Shown here one piece after another: positions 32,096 through 40,206 of a DNA stretch of 48,937 nucleotides. This DNA is from Acidimicrobiaceae bacterium (lineage in GTDB: Bacteria; Actinomycetota; Acidimicrobiia; Acidimicrobiales; RAAP-2). Position 1 is the first letter of the stretch. Each line of letters begins with the position of its first letter. The position numbers and the translations under genes are program-made. The notes under the pieces were generated by a model. That model saw only the letters and a list, made by a program, of their open reading frames with translations, had not been told where the DNA came from and did no database searches. The stretch spans positions 1 to 48,937 of the forward strand of contig DAHUYA010000137.1 in the NCBI GenBank assembly GCA_027315445.1. Reading direction: 5' to 3'.

Positions 32096-33276
32096 GCACA
32101 GAACCGGTCGCCATCCTCGGGACGGGGATGACCGACATGAGCCGCCGTGACCTCTCACCCGATGCCATGGCCTTCCAGGCGGTCCACGAGGCGATCGCCG
32201 ACGCCGGCCTGCACCCCGGCGAGCTCGGGCTGGTGCTGGCGAGCAACGCCATGGGAGGCAGGCTCAGCGACCAGGGCTGCGTCCGGGCCCAGGCCTGGCT
32301 GCGCAAGGCGGGGCTGGGCGACGTGCCCATGGTCAATGTGGACAACTCCTGCGCCGGCGGCACGGCCGCTCTCCACCTCGGGGTGCTGGCCGCCCGGACC
32401 AGCGACCGACCGGTACTGGTGGTCGGCACCGAGAAGATGTGGACCGGGGACCGGGCGGCCACCCTGGCGGGGATCGAGGACGGCCTTCCCGCCGACTACC
32501 GGGCCGACATGCACGCCCGGTTCCGGGCGCAGGAGAACCCGGCCGGGAGCATCCTGATGGGCCTCAACGACTTCTGGGCCCGCCAGTACATGACCGAGCG
32601 GGGTGGCACGCTCGAGCAGGTCGCCGCCACGGTGGTCAAGGCCAGGGCCAACGCCGCCCGGAACCCTCTCGCCCAGGTGCAGCAGGAGATCACCGCCGAG
32701 GAGGTGCTGGCCGCCCCGCAGGTGGCCGGGGTGCTGACCCGCCTCATGTGCTCCTCGTTCACCGACGGGTCGGCCGCCGTGGTGCTGACCGGTGGGCCGG
32801 CCCCCCGGGGCGCCCCCCGTATCATCGGCTCGATGGCACGGTCGGGCAACGGCGAGATGGACTACCACGACCGGCTCGATGTGACCGCCCGGGCCGCCTG
32901 GGAGGACTTCGGCTTCGGGCCCGGGGACGTGGACCTAGTCGAGCTGCACGACGCCACCGCCCCCGAGGAGCTCTACGCCCTCGAGTCGCTCGGGTTCTTC
33001 GAGCGCGGCACGGCTGGCCCGGCCACCTTGGCCGGGGACACCGCCATCGGCGGCCGGGGACCCACCGTCAACCCGAGCGGCGGCCTCGTGGGCCGAGGCC
33101 ACCCCCTGGGGGCCACCGGCATCGCCCAGGTGGTCGAGCTGGCCTGCCAGCTGCGGGGCCGGGCCGGCGAACGCCAGGTGCCGGCCGGCCGCCTCGGGGT
33201 GGCGGTCAACACCGGTGGGGTCATCGAGGGGGACGCCGGGTACGTCGGCATCCACGCCGTGGCGGCCGGAGTCTGA
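32092..33276 (+). CDS. Thiolase family protein
   Basis: VDNSCAGGTAALHLGVLAA, VNPSGGLVGRGHPLGATGIAQVVEL. Confidence 0.92.
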   Translation: MSTEPVAILGTGMTDMSRRDLSPDAMAFQAVHEAIADAGLHPGELGLVLASNAMGGRLSDQGCVRAQAWLRKAGLGDVPMVNVDNSCAGGTAALHLGVLAARTSDRPVLVVGTEKMWTGDRAATLAGIEDGLPADYRADMHARFRAQENPAGSILMGLNDFWARQYMTERGGTLEQVAATVVKARANAARNPLAQVQQEITAEEVLAAPQVAGVLTRLMCSSFTDGSAAVVLTGGPAPRGAPRIIGSMARSGNGEMDYHDRLDVTARAAWEDFGFGPGDVDLVELHDATAPEELYALESLGFFERGTAGPATLAGDTAIGGRGPTVNPSGGLVGRGHPLGATGIAQVVELACQLRGRAGERQVPAGRLGVAVNTGGVIEGDAGYVGIHAVAAGV

Positions 33277-33278
33277 GC

Positions 33279-34205
33279 GTGCGCGGCATCAGGGTCACCG
33301 GCTGGGGGATCTCGGTCCCCGACAAGGTGGTGACCAACGACGACCTCTCGGTCCGGCTCGACACGAGCGATGCCTGGATCACCGAGCGCACCGGCATCCG
33401 GGAGCGGCGGATCGGCGGCAAGACCTCCGAGATGGCCATCGAGGCCGGGCGGCAGGCCGTCGATCGGGCCGGGCTGGCGCCTTCGGACATCGACCTGGTG
33501 GTCTTGGCCACCACCACCCCCGACGCACTCGTCCCCGGGACGGCGTGCACGGTCCAGGCGGCCCTGGGGACCTCCGGCGGCGCCATGGACCTCAACGCCG
33601 CCTGCTCGGGCTTCGTGTACGGGTTGGTGGTGTCGGCCGGGCTGATCGCCACCGGCGCGGGGCGCACCCTGCTGATCGGGGCCGACGCGCTGAGCCGCAT
33701 CACCGACTGGGACGACCGCAAGATGGCGGTGCTGGTGGGCGACGGCGGCGGCGCGGTGGTGCTCGAGCCTGTGGAGGGCCCGGGTGACCTGCTCAGCTGG
33801 AACCTCAACGCCGACGGGAGCCTGCGCCACCTCCTCACCTGTGACCACGGCGGCTACCTCGACATGGACGGCAAGGAGGTGTTCCGCCGGGCGGTGCGGG
33901 TGGTGGTGGAGTCGGCGCAGCGGGCGATCGGCGACGCCGGGCTCGAGGTCGACGACATCGACCTGCTGGTGCCGCACCAGGCCAACCTCCGCATCATCCA
34001 GGCCGCATGCCAGCGCCTGGGCATCCCCGAGTCGCGGACCTCGGTGGTGATCGACCGCTACGGCAACACCTCGTCCGGCTCGATCCCCCTGGCGCTCGAG
34101 GACGCCCTGCGCCGCGGGCGGGTCCGCACCGGGGACCGGCTCCTCCTCAGCGGGTTCGGCGGTGGCATGACCTGGGCCAGCGCCGTCCTCCGCTGGGGCG
34201 CCTGA
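33279..34205 (+). CDS. Beta-ketoacyl-ACP synthase III family protein
   Basis: DLNAACSGFVYGL (Cys), PHQANLRIIQ (His), YGNTSSGSIPLAL (Asn) catalytic motifs. Confidence 0.95.
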   Translation: MRGIRVTGWGISVPDKVVTNDDLSVRLDTSDAWITERTGIRERRIGGKTSEMAIEAGRQAVDRAGLAPSDIDLVVLATTTPDALVPGTACTVQAALGTSGGAMDLNAACSGFVYGLVVSAGLIATGAGRTLLIGADALSRITDWDDRKMAVLVGDGGGAVVLEPVEGPGDLLSWNLNADGSLRHLLTCDHGGYLDMDGKEVFRRAVRVVVESAQRAIGDAGLEVDDIDLLVPHQANLRIIQAACQRLGIPESRTSVVIDRYGNTSSGSIPLALEDALRRGRVRTGDRLLLSGFGGGMTWASAVLRWGA

Positions 34206-35092
34206 TGGGCGGGGCCGGGGCCCTGCTGGTGATCCTGGCCGCCGGGCGGGCGACCCGCTACGGCGGCTGCAAGCCCCTGGCCCCGGTGGGGCCCGCCGGC
34301 GAGGCGGTGCTCGACCTGCTGGCCAGTGACGCCCTGGCGGCCGGCTTCGCCACGTTGGTGGTGGTGATCGGCCCGGGCACCGGACCCGCCATCCGCTACC
34401 ACGTCACCCGGACCTGGCCCTCCGCCGTCGACGTCCGTTTCGCCCTGCAGGAAGTGCCGCTGGGGACGGTCCACGCAGTGCTGGCCGCCCGGGACGAGCT
34501 GCCCCGGGACGCCAGCTTCGGGGTGGCCAACGCCGACGACCTCTACGGCGAGGGCGCGCTGCGCCTCCTGGCCGACCACCTCTCGGGCGACGACCCGGCC
34601 AACGCACTGGTCGGGTTCCGCCTGCGCGACGCCGTCATCGGCGACGCGCCGGTCACCCGCGGGATCTGCACGGTGGACCCCGACGGCCTGCTCCGCGGGA
34701 TCGACGAGCGACGCAAGGTGATGCCGGCCGGCGGCGGGCGTTACGAGTCGGACGACGGGCGCCAGCCGCGTGAGCTCGATCCCGAGGCGGTGGTCTCGAT
34801 GAACCTGTGGGGCTTCCGGCCGGCCATGCGGGTGGTGCTCGAGGCGGCCATGGCCGAGGAGGCCCATGCCTCCGAGGAATCGGAGGTGCTGCTCCCCGAG
34901 GTCGTCGACCGCGTCCTCACCGGGAGGCTCCCGGCCGGTGCGGCGCCCCCGGCGCCGTTCCGGGTGCTGGCGGCAGGCGGCCGCTGCGTCGGCGTCACCC
35001 ATCCCGACGACCTGGCGCTGGTGCAGGCCGACCTGGCCGGGCAGGTGGGTCGCGGGGAGCGACCGGCGCAGCTGTGGGCGGCCGCCGGCTGA
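34205..35092 (+). CDS. NTP transferase domain (sugar nucleotidyltransferase-like) protein
   Basis: LVILAAGRATRYGGCKPLAPVGPAGEAVLDLL; VANADDLYGEGAL; TGATG overlap with KAS III. Confidence 0.82.
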   Translation: MGGAGALLVILAAGRATRYGGCKPLAPVGPAGEAVLDLLASDALAAGFATLVVVIGPGTGPAIRYHVTRTWPSAVDVRFALQEVPLGTVHAVLAARDELPRDASFGVANADDLYGEGALRLLADHLSGDDPANALVGFRLRDAVIGDAPVTRGICTVDPDGLLRGIDERRKVMPAGGGRYESDDGRQPRELDPEAVVSMNLWGFRPAMRVVLEAAMAEEAHASEESEVLLPEVVDRVLTGRLPAGAAPPAPFRVLAAGGRCVGVTHPDDLALVQADLAGQVGRGERPAQLWAAAG

Positions 35093-35111
35093 GCCGGCTC
35101 CTGTCCCCCGG

Positions 35112-35202
35112 ACGCACCCGCCGGCGCATACGGGCGCACCCGCCGGCATACACGCACGCCATGCACCCACGCACCCGCCGGCACATACGGGCGCACCGCC
35201 GG
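35112..35202. repeat. Degenerate repeats of ACGCACCCGCCGGCRCATACGGGCGC
   Basis: Three to four imperfect copies after the nucleotidyltransferase stop. Confidence 0.75.
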
Positions 35203-35228
35203 GCCGACGAACCCCGGACGCGACGCAG

Positions 35229-35621
35229 CCCCGAGTAACCGTCCGGCTTGCGCCGTCCAGCTCCTCGGGGCCACGCCCGGCGACCCGCTGCCACCTGCGG
35301 CCGGGGCCGTGTCGGACAACCCCGGCCCGGGGCCGGGACCGGAGGCTCCAGGGAAGCCACCCGGCCCGTTCCACGAGCCACCAGCGTTCAGGCACTTCCT
35401 CCGCCCCCGGCAGGCGCACCTTTCGGCGCTCCTGCCCTCCTTTGGTCGGCCTTTCGGCCTTCCATCAGGTCACGCCGGCCCCCTTTCGGGGACCTTCGTG
35501 TCGACTTCCGGTTCGCCTTTCAGCGTCCCTTCCGTCTTCTGGCGGGTTTCCGCAACCCGAACTGTCGATAGGGTGCGCCGCGCGAAGCCCGAGGTCAATG
35601 GGTATTTCCGAAATCCATACC
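35229..35621 (-). ncRNA. Candidate structured RNA (ribozyme/retroelement RNA-like)
   Basis: Minus strand carries GAAA-loop hairpins (35411-35434, 35448-35459, 35477-35494), others at 35514-35525, 35544-35558, 35601-35621, and a long GCAA-capped hairpin at 35229-35270. Confidence 0.42.
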
Positions 35622-35793
35622 TTTCCCCCACCTTTCACCGAACCATCCCCAGTCCGGGCACCTTCATCCCCAATCGAGGCCCGAGATGTCCCCAGGGAAT
35701 CCCCAGAATCGGATCTGGTGCTGAGGCAGGTGATCGGACGGAGCCCCCAATCTGCCCAATCTGGATGTGGAAGCGACTGGCGGAGTATTCGCC

Positions 35794-36267
35794 TCAGATC
35801 GCCGAGAGGGCCGCCTCCGCCTCGCTGGCGTCGTCGTAGGGCTGGATCTCGGTGATGCGCCCATTGCGAACCCGGTAGAGGTGCAGGACCTCGCCGCGCC
35901 CGACGTGCGCGGAGGAATCCGGCCAGTGGATACGGAGATGGCACAGGATCCCGGCGGGGCCCGTCTTGAGGTCCGCCACTTCCCCTCCGACTCCTTCCGC
36001 CAGCAGGCGCTGGAACGTCGCCACGACCTCGCCGCGGCTTCGGCACTTGTTCGGAGCGATGTCGTCTCCCCAGCGGGCGTCCTCGGCGAGGAGTGCTCCG
36101 AACCTCGCAATGTCCCGTGCCTCGAAGGCCGTACGAATCTCCGTCGCCATCTCGTCGAGCGCCGCGCGTGTCGGAAGGGCGCGGCAGCAGCACTTCGGGC
36201 TGCCGCACGTCGAGACGCGAACGCCACGATCCACGAGGCATCCGCAGCCCGCGCAGGTCATGGCCAT
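35794..36267 (-). CDS. NTF2-like (SnoaL-type) protein with Cys-rich N-terminus
   Basis: CAGCGCLVDRGVRVSTCGSPKCCCR then NTF2-like ATEIRTAFEARDIARFGALLAEDARW... Confidence 0.7.
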   Translation of the reverse strand: MAMTCAGCGCLVDRGVRVSTCGSPKCCCRALPTRAALDEMATEIRTAFEARDIARFGALLAEDARWGDDIAPNKCRSRGEVVATFQRLLAEGVGGEVADLKTGPAGILCHLRIHWPDSSAHVGRGEVLHLYRVRNGRITEIQPYDDASEAEAALSAI

Positions 36268-36465
36268 CGGCCAACTGTAGGTCGCGGGCGAAGCTGGTGA
36301 ACCACCGGTGGCCCAAGACCGCTCATCGGCGTTCTCGCATCCCCTCGAGGAACCGTCCCCGGGCGGCGTCCCCCCAGCGGCGGCACCTCGGAGATCCGAC
36401 CGGTCCGAGCGAGAGCAGCCGACCCACCCACGGAGGCTCCGTGAGCCGAATCGCCACCCGAAGGG

Positions 36466-37293
36466 CTACAGCGGGGTGACGTAGGCGGCGTGGATGCCCC
36501 CGTCCACCAGGAACGTGCTCGCGGTGATGAAGGAGGCGTCGTCGGAGGCGAGGAAGGCGGCGGCGGCGGCGATCTCCGCCGGCTCGGCGAAGCGTCCCAT
36601 GGGCACGTGCACCAGACGGCGGGCGGCACGCTCGGGGTCGGCGGCGAACAGCCGGTGCAGCAGCGGGGTGTTCACCGGCCCCGGGCACAGGGCGTTGACC
36701 CGGACCCCCTGCCGGGCGAACTGCACCCCGAGCTCGCGCGAGAGGGCGAGCACGCCGCCCTTGGAGGCGGTGTACGAGATCTGGCTGGTGGCCGCCCCCA
36801 TCACCGCCACGAACGACGCGGTGTTGACCACCGAACCCCCGCCCCGTTCGAGCAGGTGCGGGATCCCGTGCTTGCAGCACAGGTAGACGGAGGTGAGGTT
36901 GACCTCCTGCACCCGCCGCCAGGCCTCGAGCCCGGTCTCGAGGATCGAGTCGTCCTCGGGCGGCGAGATGCCGGCGTTGTTGCAGCAGACGTCCAGCCCG
37001 CCGTACTCGGCCACCGCGGCGGCGTACATCGCCTGCACCGCCTCGGGGTCGGTCACATCGGCCGCCACGAACAGGCCGCCCACCTCCTCGGCCGCCGCCG
37101 CCCCCTCCTCGGAGAGGTCGGCCACCACCACCCGGGCACCCTCGGCGGCGAACCGTCGCACCATCGCCCGGCCGATGCCGCTGGCCCCGCCGGTCACGAC
37201 CGCGACCTTGTCGTGCAGCCGGCCGCCCGGCGGGGGGCCGGGCGCGGCGGGACCACCCCCCACCGGCCCTGCCACCCCCTCTTCCCCCGTCAC
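36466..37293 (-). CDS. SDR family oxidoreductase
   Basis: VAVVTGGASGIGRAMVRRFAAEGARVVVADL, NNAG, YTASKGGV. Confidence 0.93.
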   Translation of the reverse strand: MTGEEGVAGPVGGGPAAPGPPPGGRLHDKVAVVTGGASGIGRAMVRRFAAEGARVVVADLSEEGAAAAEEVGGLFVAADVTDPEAVQAMYAAAVAEYGGLDVCCNNAGISPPEDDSILETGLEAWRRVQEVNLTSVYLCCKHGIPHLLERGGGSVVNTASFVAVMGAATSQISYTASKGGVLALSRELGVQFARQGVRVNALCPGPVNTPLLHRLFAADPERAARRLVHVPMGRFAEPAEIAAAAAFLASDDASFITASTFLVDGGIHAAYVTPL

Positions 37294-37314
37294 GCCGCCC
37301 CTCCCCCGGCCGGC

Positions 37315-37557
37315 TCACTCGGTGGCGATGAAGACGTTCTTCCCGTCGCAGCAGCCCTCGAGCGCGTCCGGGCCGAGCTCCCGCCCGAGCCCTGACTGCT
37401 CGAGGCCTCCGAAGGGCGTCCGGTAGCGGACCGACGAGTCGGGGTTGCCCGACAGGTTGCCGGTCCCCACCGCCCGGGCCACCCGCAGGGCCCGCCCGAC
37501 GTCCCCGCAGGAGACCTGGCCGCAGACCTCGCAGGTGCTCGTGCCGTGGGTCGCCAT
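37315..37557 (-). pseudogene. C-terminal fragment of an aldehyde dehydrogenase
   Basis: GRALRVARAVGTGNLSGNPDSSVRYRTPFGGLEQSGLGRELGPDALEGCCDGKNVFIATE equals the ALDH C-terminus; no upstream ALDH sequence. Confidence 0.7.
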
Positions 37558-37643
37558 CAGGGGCCATCCTGGCACGCTCGACCCTCCTCCGAGCCCGGCC
37601 GGCCCGACGGGCCCCCACCCCGGTTGGTTAGGGTGCGAGGCCG

Positions 37644-39323
37644 ATGCCCGAGCCGCCCGCCCCACCGCCCGCCCCACCGGCCGAGTTCACCCTCGTGGGG
37701 GTCTTCGAGGCGCTGGCCGGCGCCCTGGGCGACCAGCCGTGCCTGCGCTGGCGTGACCGCTGCCTCAGCTACGCCGTGATGGCCGAGCGGGCCAGACGGA
37801 TGGCCTCCTTCCTGCACGATCGGGGGCTCGGCTGCCGGGCCGAGCGCCAGGCCCTGGCCAACCACGAGTCCGGGCAGGACCACCTGGGCCTCGCCCTCTA
37901 CAACGGCAACGAGTACCTCGAGGCCATGCTGGGCGCCTCCGGCGCCCGGGTGGCCCCGTTCAACGTCAACTACCGCTACACCGGCGAGGAGCTCGCCTAC
38001 CTGCTGGCCGACGCCGGGGCACGGGGCCTCGTCTACCACGCCTCGCTGGCGCCGGTGGTGGCCGAGGTGCTGCCGGGGCTGCCGGCGATCGAGCTGCTCG
38101 TGCAGGTGCCCGACGAATCGGGGCACCCGCTGCTGCCCGGCGCCGTCGCCTACGAGGAGGCGCTGGCCGCCGGCTCCCCCGCGGGCCCGCCGGTGGAGTC
38201 CTCCCCCGACGACCTCTACGTGCTCTACACCGGCGGGACCACGGGCATGCCCAAGGGTGTGCTCTGGCGCCAGCACGACATCTTCATGGCCGCCATGGGG
38301 GGCCGCCGGATGGTCGACTGGTCGGAGCTCACCTCCTACGAGGAGCTCGTGGCCCAGGCCACCGCCGCTCCGGGGGCCGTCCTGGGACTGCTGCCCCCGC
38401 TGATGCACGGGGCCGCCCAGTGGGCGGCCTTCATGGTCATGACGATGGGGGCGACCATCGTGCTCCCCGACGATACCCGCCGCCTCGACCCGGCCGACGT
38501 GTGGCGGACGGTGGAACGCCACCGGGTGAACACGGTGACGGTGGTGGGCGACGCCATGGCGCGGCCGCTGGCCGAGGAGCTGGGCCGCCATCACTACGAC
38601 ACCTCGTCGCTGCTGGCCATCGGCAACGGCGGGGCCCCGCTCACGCCGGCTGCCCGGCAGCTGCTGCTCGGCCGGCTCCCGAACCTGATCATCAGCGACA
38701 CCGCCGGCTCGTCGGAGGCGGGCGCCCAGATGCAGACCGCCGGCGGCGGAGCCGACGGCGTCGGAACCTTCACCCCCGGCCCGGGCGCGGTGGTGGTCAG
38801 CGAGGACCTGCGCCAGGTGCTGGCCCCCGACCACGAGGGCATCGGCTGGCTGGCCCAACGGGGGTGGGTGCCCCTGGGTTACCTGGGCGACGCCGAGAAG
38901 ACCGCCCGCACCTTCCCGGTGATCGACGGTGTCCGCCACGCCGTGCCCGGGGACCGGGCCCGCCACCTGGGCGACGGGCGGATCGAGCTGCTCGGCCGCG
39001 ATTCGGTGACCGTCAACTCCGGCGGCGAGAAGATCTTCGTCGAGGAGGTCGAACGGGCGATCGCCGGGCACCCGGCGGTGGCCGACGTCGTGGTGGCCGG
39101 CCGGCCGAGCGAGCGCTGGGGGCAGGAGGTGGTGGCGGTGGTGCAGCTGGCTCCGGGCGCACAGGCCGAGGCTTCGGACATCGTCGCCCACGCCGCCGGG
39201 CACGTCGCCCGCTACAAGCTGCCCAAGGAGGTGGTCTTCGTCCCGCTGGTCCAGCGGTCTCCCTCGGGGAAGGCGGACTACCGCTGGGCCCGCGAGCAGG
39301 CGCTGGCCACCGTGAAGGGATGA
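37644..39323 (+). CDS. Acyl-CoA synthetase (AMP-dependent ligase)
   Basis: VLYTGGTTGMPKGVLW, LGRDSVTVNSGGEKIFVEEVERAI. Confidence 0.94.
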   Translation: MPEPPAPPPAPPAEFTLVGVFEALAGALGDQPCLRWRDRCLSYAVMAERARRMASFLHDRGLGCRAERQALANHESGQDHLGLALYNGNEYLEAMLGASGARVAPFNVNYRYTGEELAYLLADAGARGLVYHASLAPVVAEVLPGLPAIELLVQVPDESGHPLLPGAVAYEEALAAGSPAGPPVESSPDDLYVLYTGGTTGMPKGVLWRQHDIFMAAMGGRRMVDWSELTSYEELVAQATAAPGAVLGLLPPLMHGAAQWAAFMVMTMGATIVLPDDTRRLDPADVWRTVERHRVNTVTVVGDAMARPLAEELGRHHYDTSSLLAIGNGGAPLTPAARQLLLGRLPNLIISDTAGSSEAGAQMQTAGGGADGVGTFTPGPGAVVVSEDLRQVLAPDHEGIGWLAQRGWVPLGYLGDAEKTARTFPVIDGVRHAVPGDRARHLGDGRIELLGRDSVTVNSGGEKIFVEEVERAIAGHPAVADVVVAGRPSERWGQEVVAVVQLAPGAQAEASDIVAHAAGHVARYKLPKEVVFVPLVQRSPSGKADYRWAREQALATVKG

Positions 39324-39330
39324 GCAGGGG

Positions 39331-39927
39331 TTGAGCAGGCCCGAGCCTGCCGATGACGGCCGGCGGCGCTGCGACTGGGCCCGGGGCGAATGGCTGGTCC
39401 CGTACCACGACACCGAGTGGGGGGTGGCGGTCCACGACGACCGCCGCCACTTCGAGTACATGACCCTCGAGGCCGCCCAGGCCGGGCTCAGCTGGCTGAC
39501 CGTGCTGAAGCGCCGCGCCGGCTACCGCCGGGCGTTCGCCGGCTTCGACCCCCGGCGGGTGGCCCGCTTCACGCCGGCCGAGGTGGCGACGCTGCTCGAG
39601 GACCCCAGGATCATCCGCAACCGCGCCAAGGTGGAGGCCACAGTGGCCAACGCCGCCGCCTTCCTGGCCGTGCAGGAGGACCGGGGCAGCTTCGACGCCT
39701 ACCTCTGGGACTTCGTCGACCACGCGCCGGTGCGCAACCGCTGGCACACGGTGGACCAGGTGCCGGCCAGCAGCCCGGTGGCCGAGGCGCTCAGCGCCGA
39801 CCTGCGCCGTCGCGGGTTCCGGTTCGTCGGGCCCACCATCTGTTACGCTCACCTGCAGGCGGCCGGGGTGGTGCTCGACCACTTGACGACCTGCTTTCGT
39901 CACCGCGAGCTCGACCCGGGGGGGTAG
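39331..39927 (+). CDS. tag: DNA-3-methyladenine glycosylase I
   Basis: YHDTEWGVAVHDDRRHFEYMTLEAAQAGLSWLTVLKRR; RFVGPTICYAHLQAAGVVLDH. Confidence 0.93.
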   Translation: MSRPEPADDGRRRCDWARGEWLVPYHDTEWGVAVHDDRRHFEYMTLEAAQAGLSWLTVLKRRAGYRRAFAGFDPRRVARFTPAEVATLLEDPRIIRNRAKVEATVANAAAFLAVQEDRGSFDAYLWDFVDHAPVRNRWHTVDQVPASSPVAEALSADLRRRGFRFVGPTICYAHLQAAGVVLDHLTTCFRHRELDPGG

Positions 39928-40000
39928 CCGGCGAGGAGCGGGTTTGCACTCCCGGCGGCGCTCGGGACGCCGGTGGACGGTGAGCACGCAGCGCTCCGGC

Positions 40001-40050
40001 GGCCAGTACGAGACTGGCCAGCACGAGACTGGCCAGCACGAGACTGGCCA
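40001..40050. repeat. 15-bp tandem repeat x3 (GGCCAGCACGAGACT)
   Basis: Copies at 40001, 40016, 40031 plus partial. Confidence 0.95.
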
Positions 40051-40206
40051 GCCCGGTCCGTGGTCGCCCTCGGCAACAGCCGTTTTCGCTCTGGTGCGCC
40101 TCCCCGGGACGATCGCTATTTCCCCTTGGCCGGGTGGCCCGCGGCAGCTCCATATACCGACGTCGGAGTGCCGCCATCGAACGCCGGCGGTACACTCCCG
40201 AAAGGA

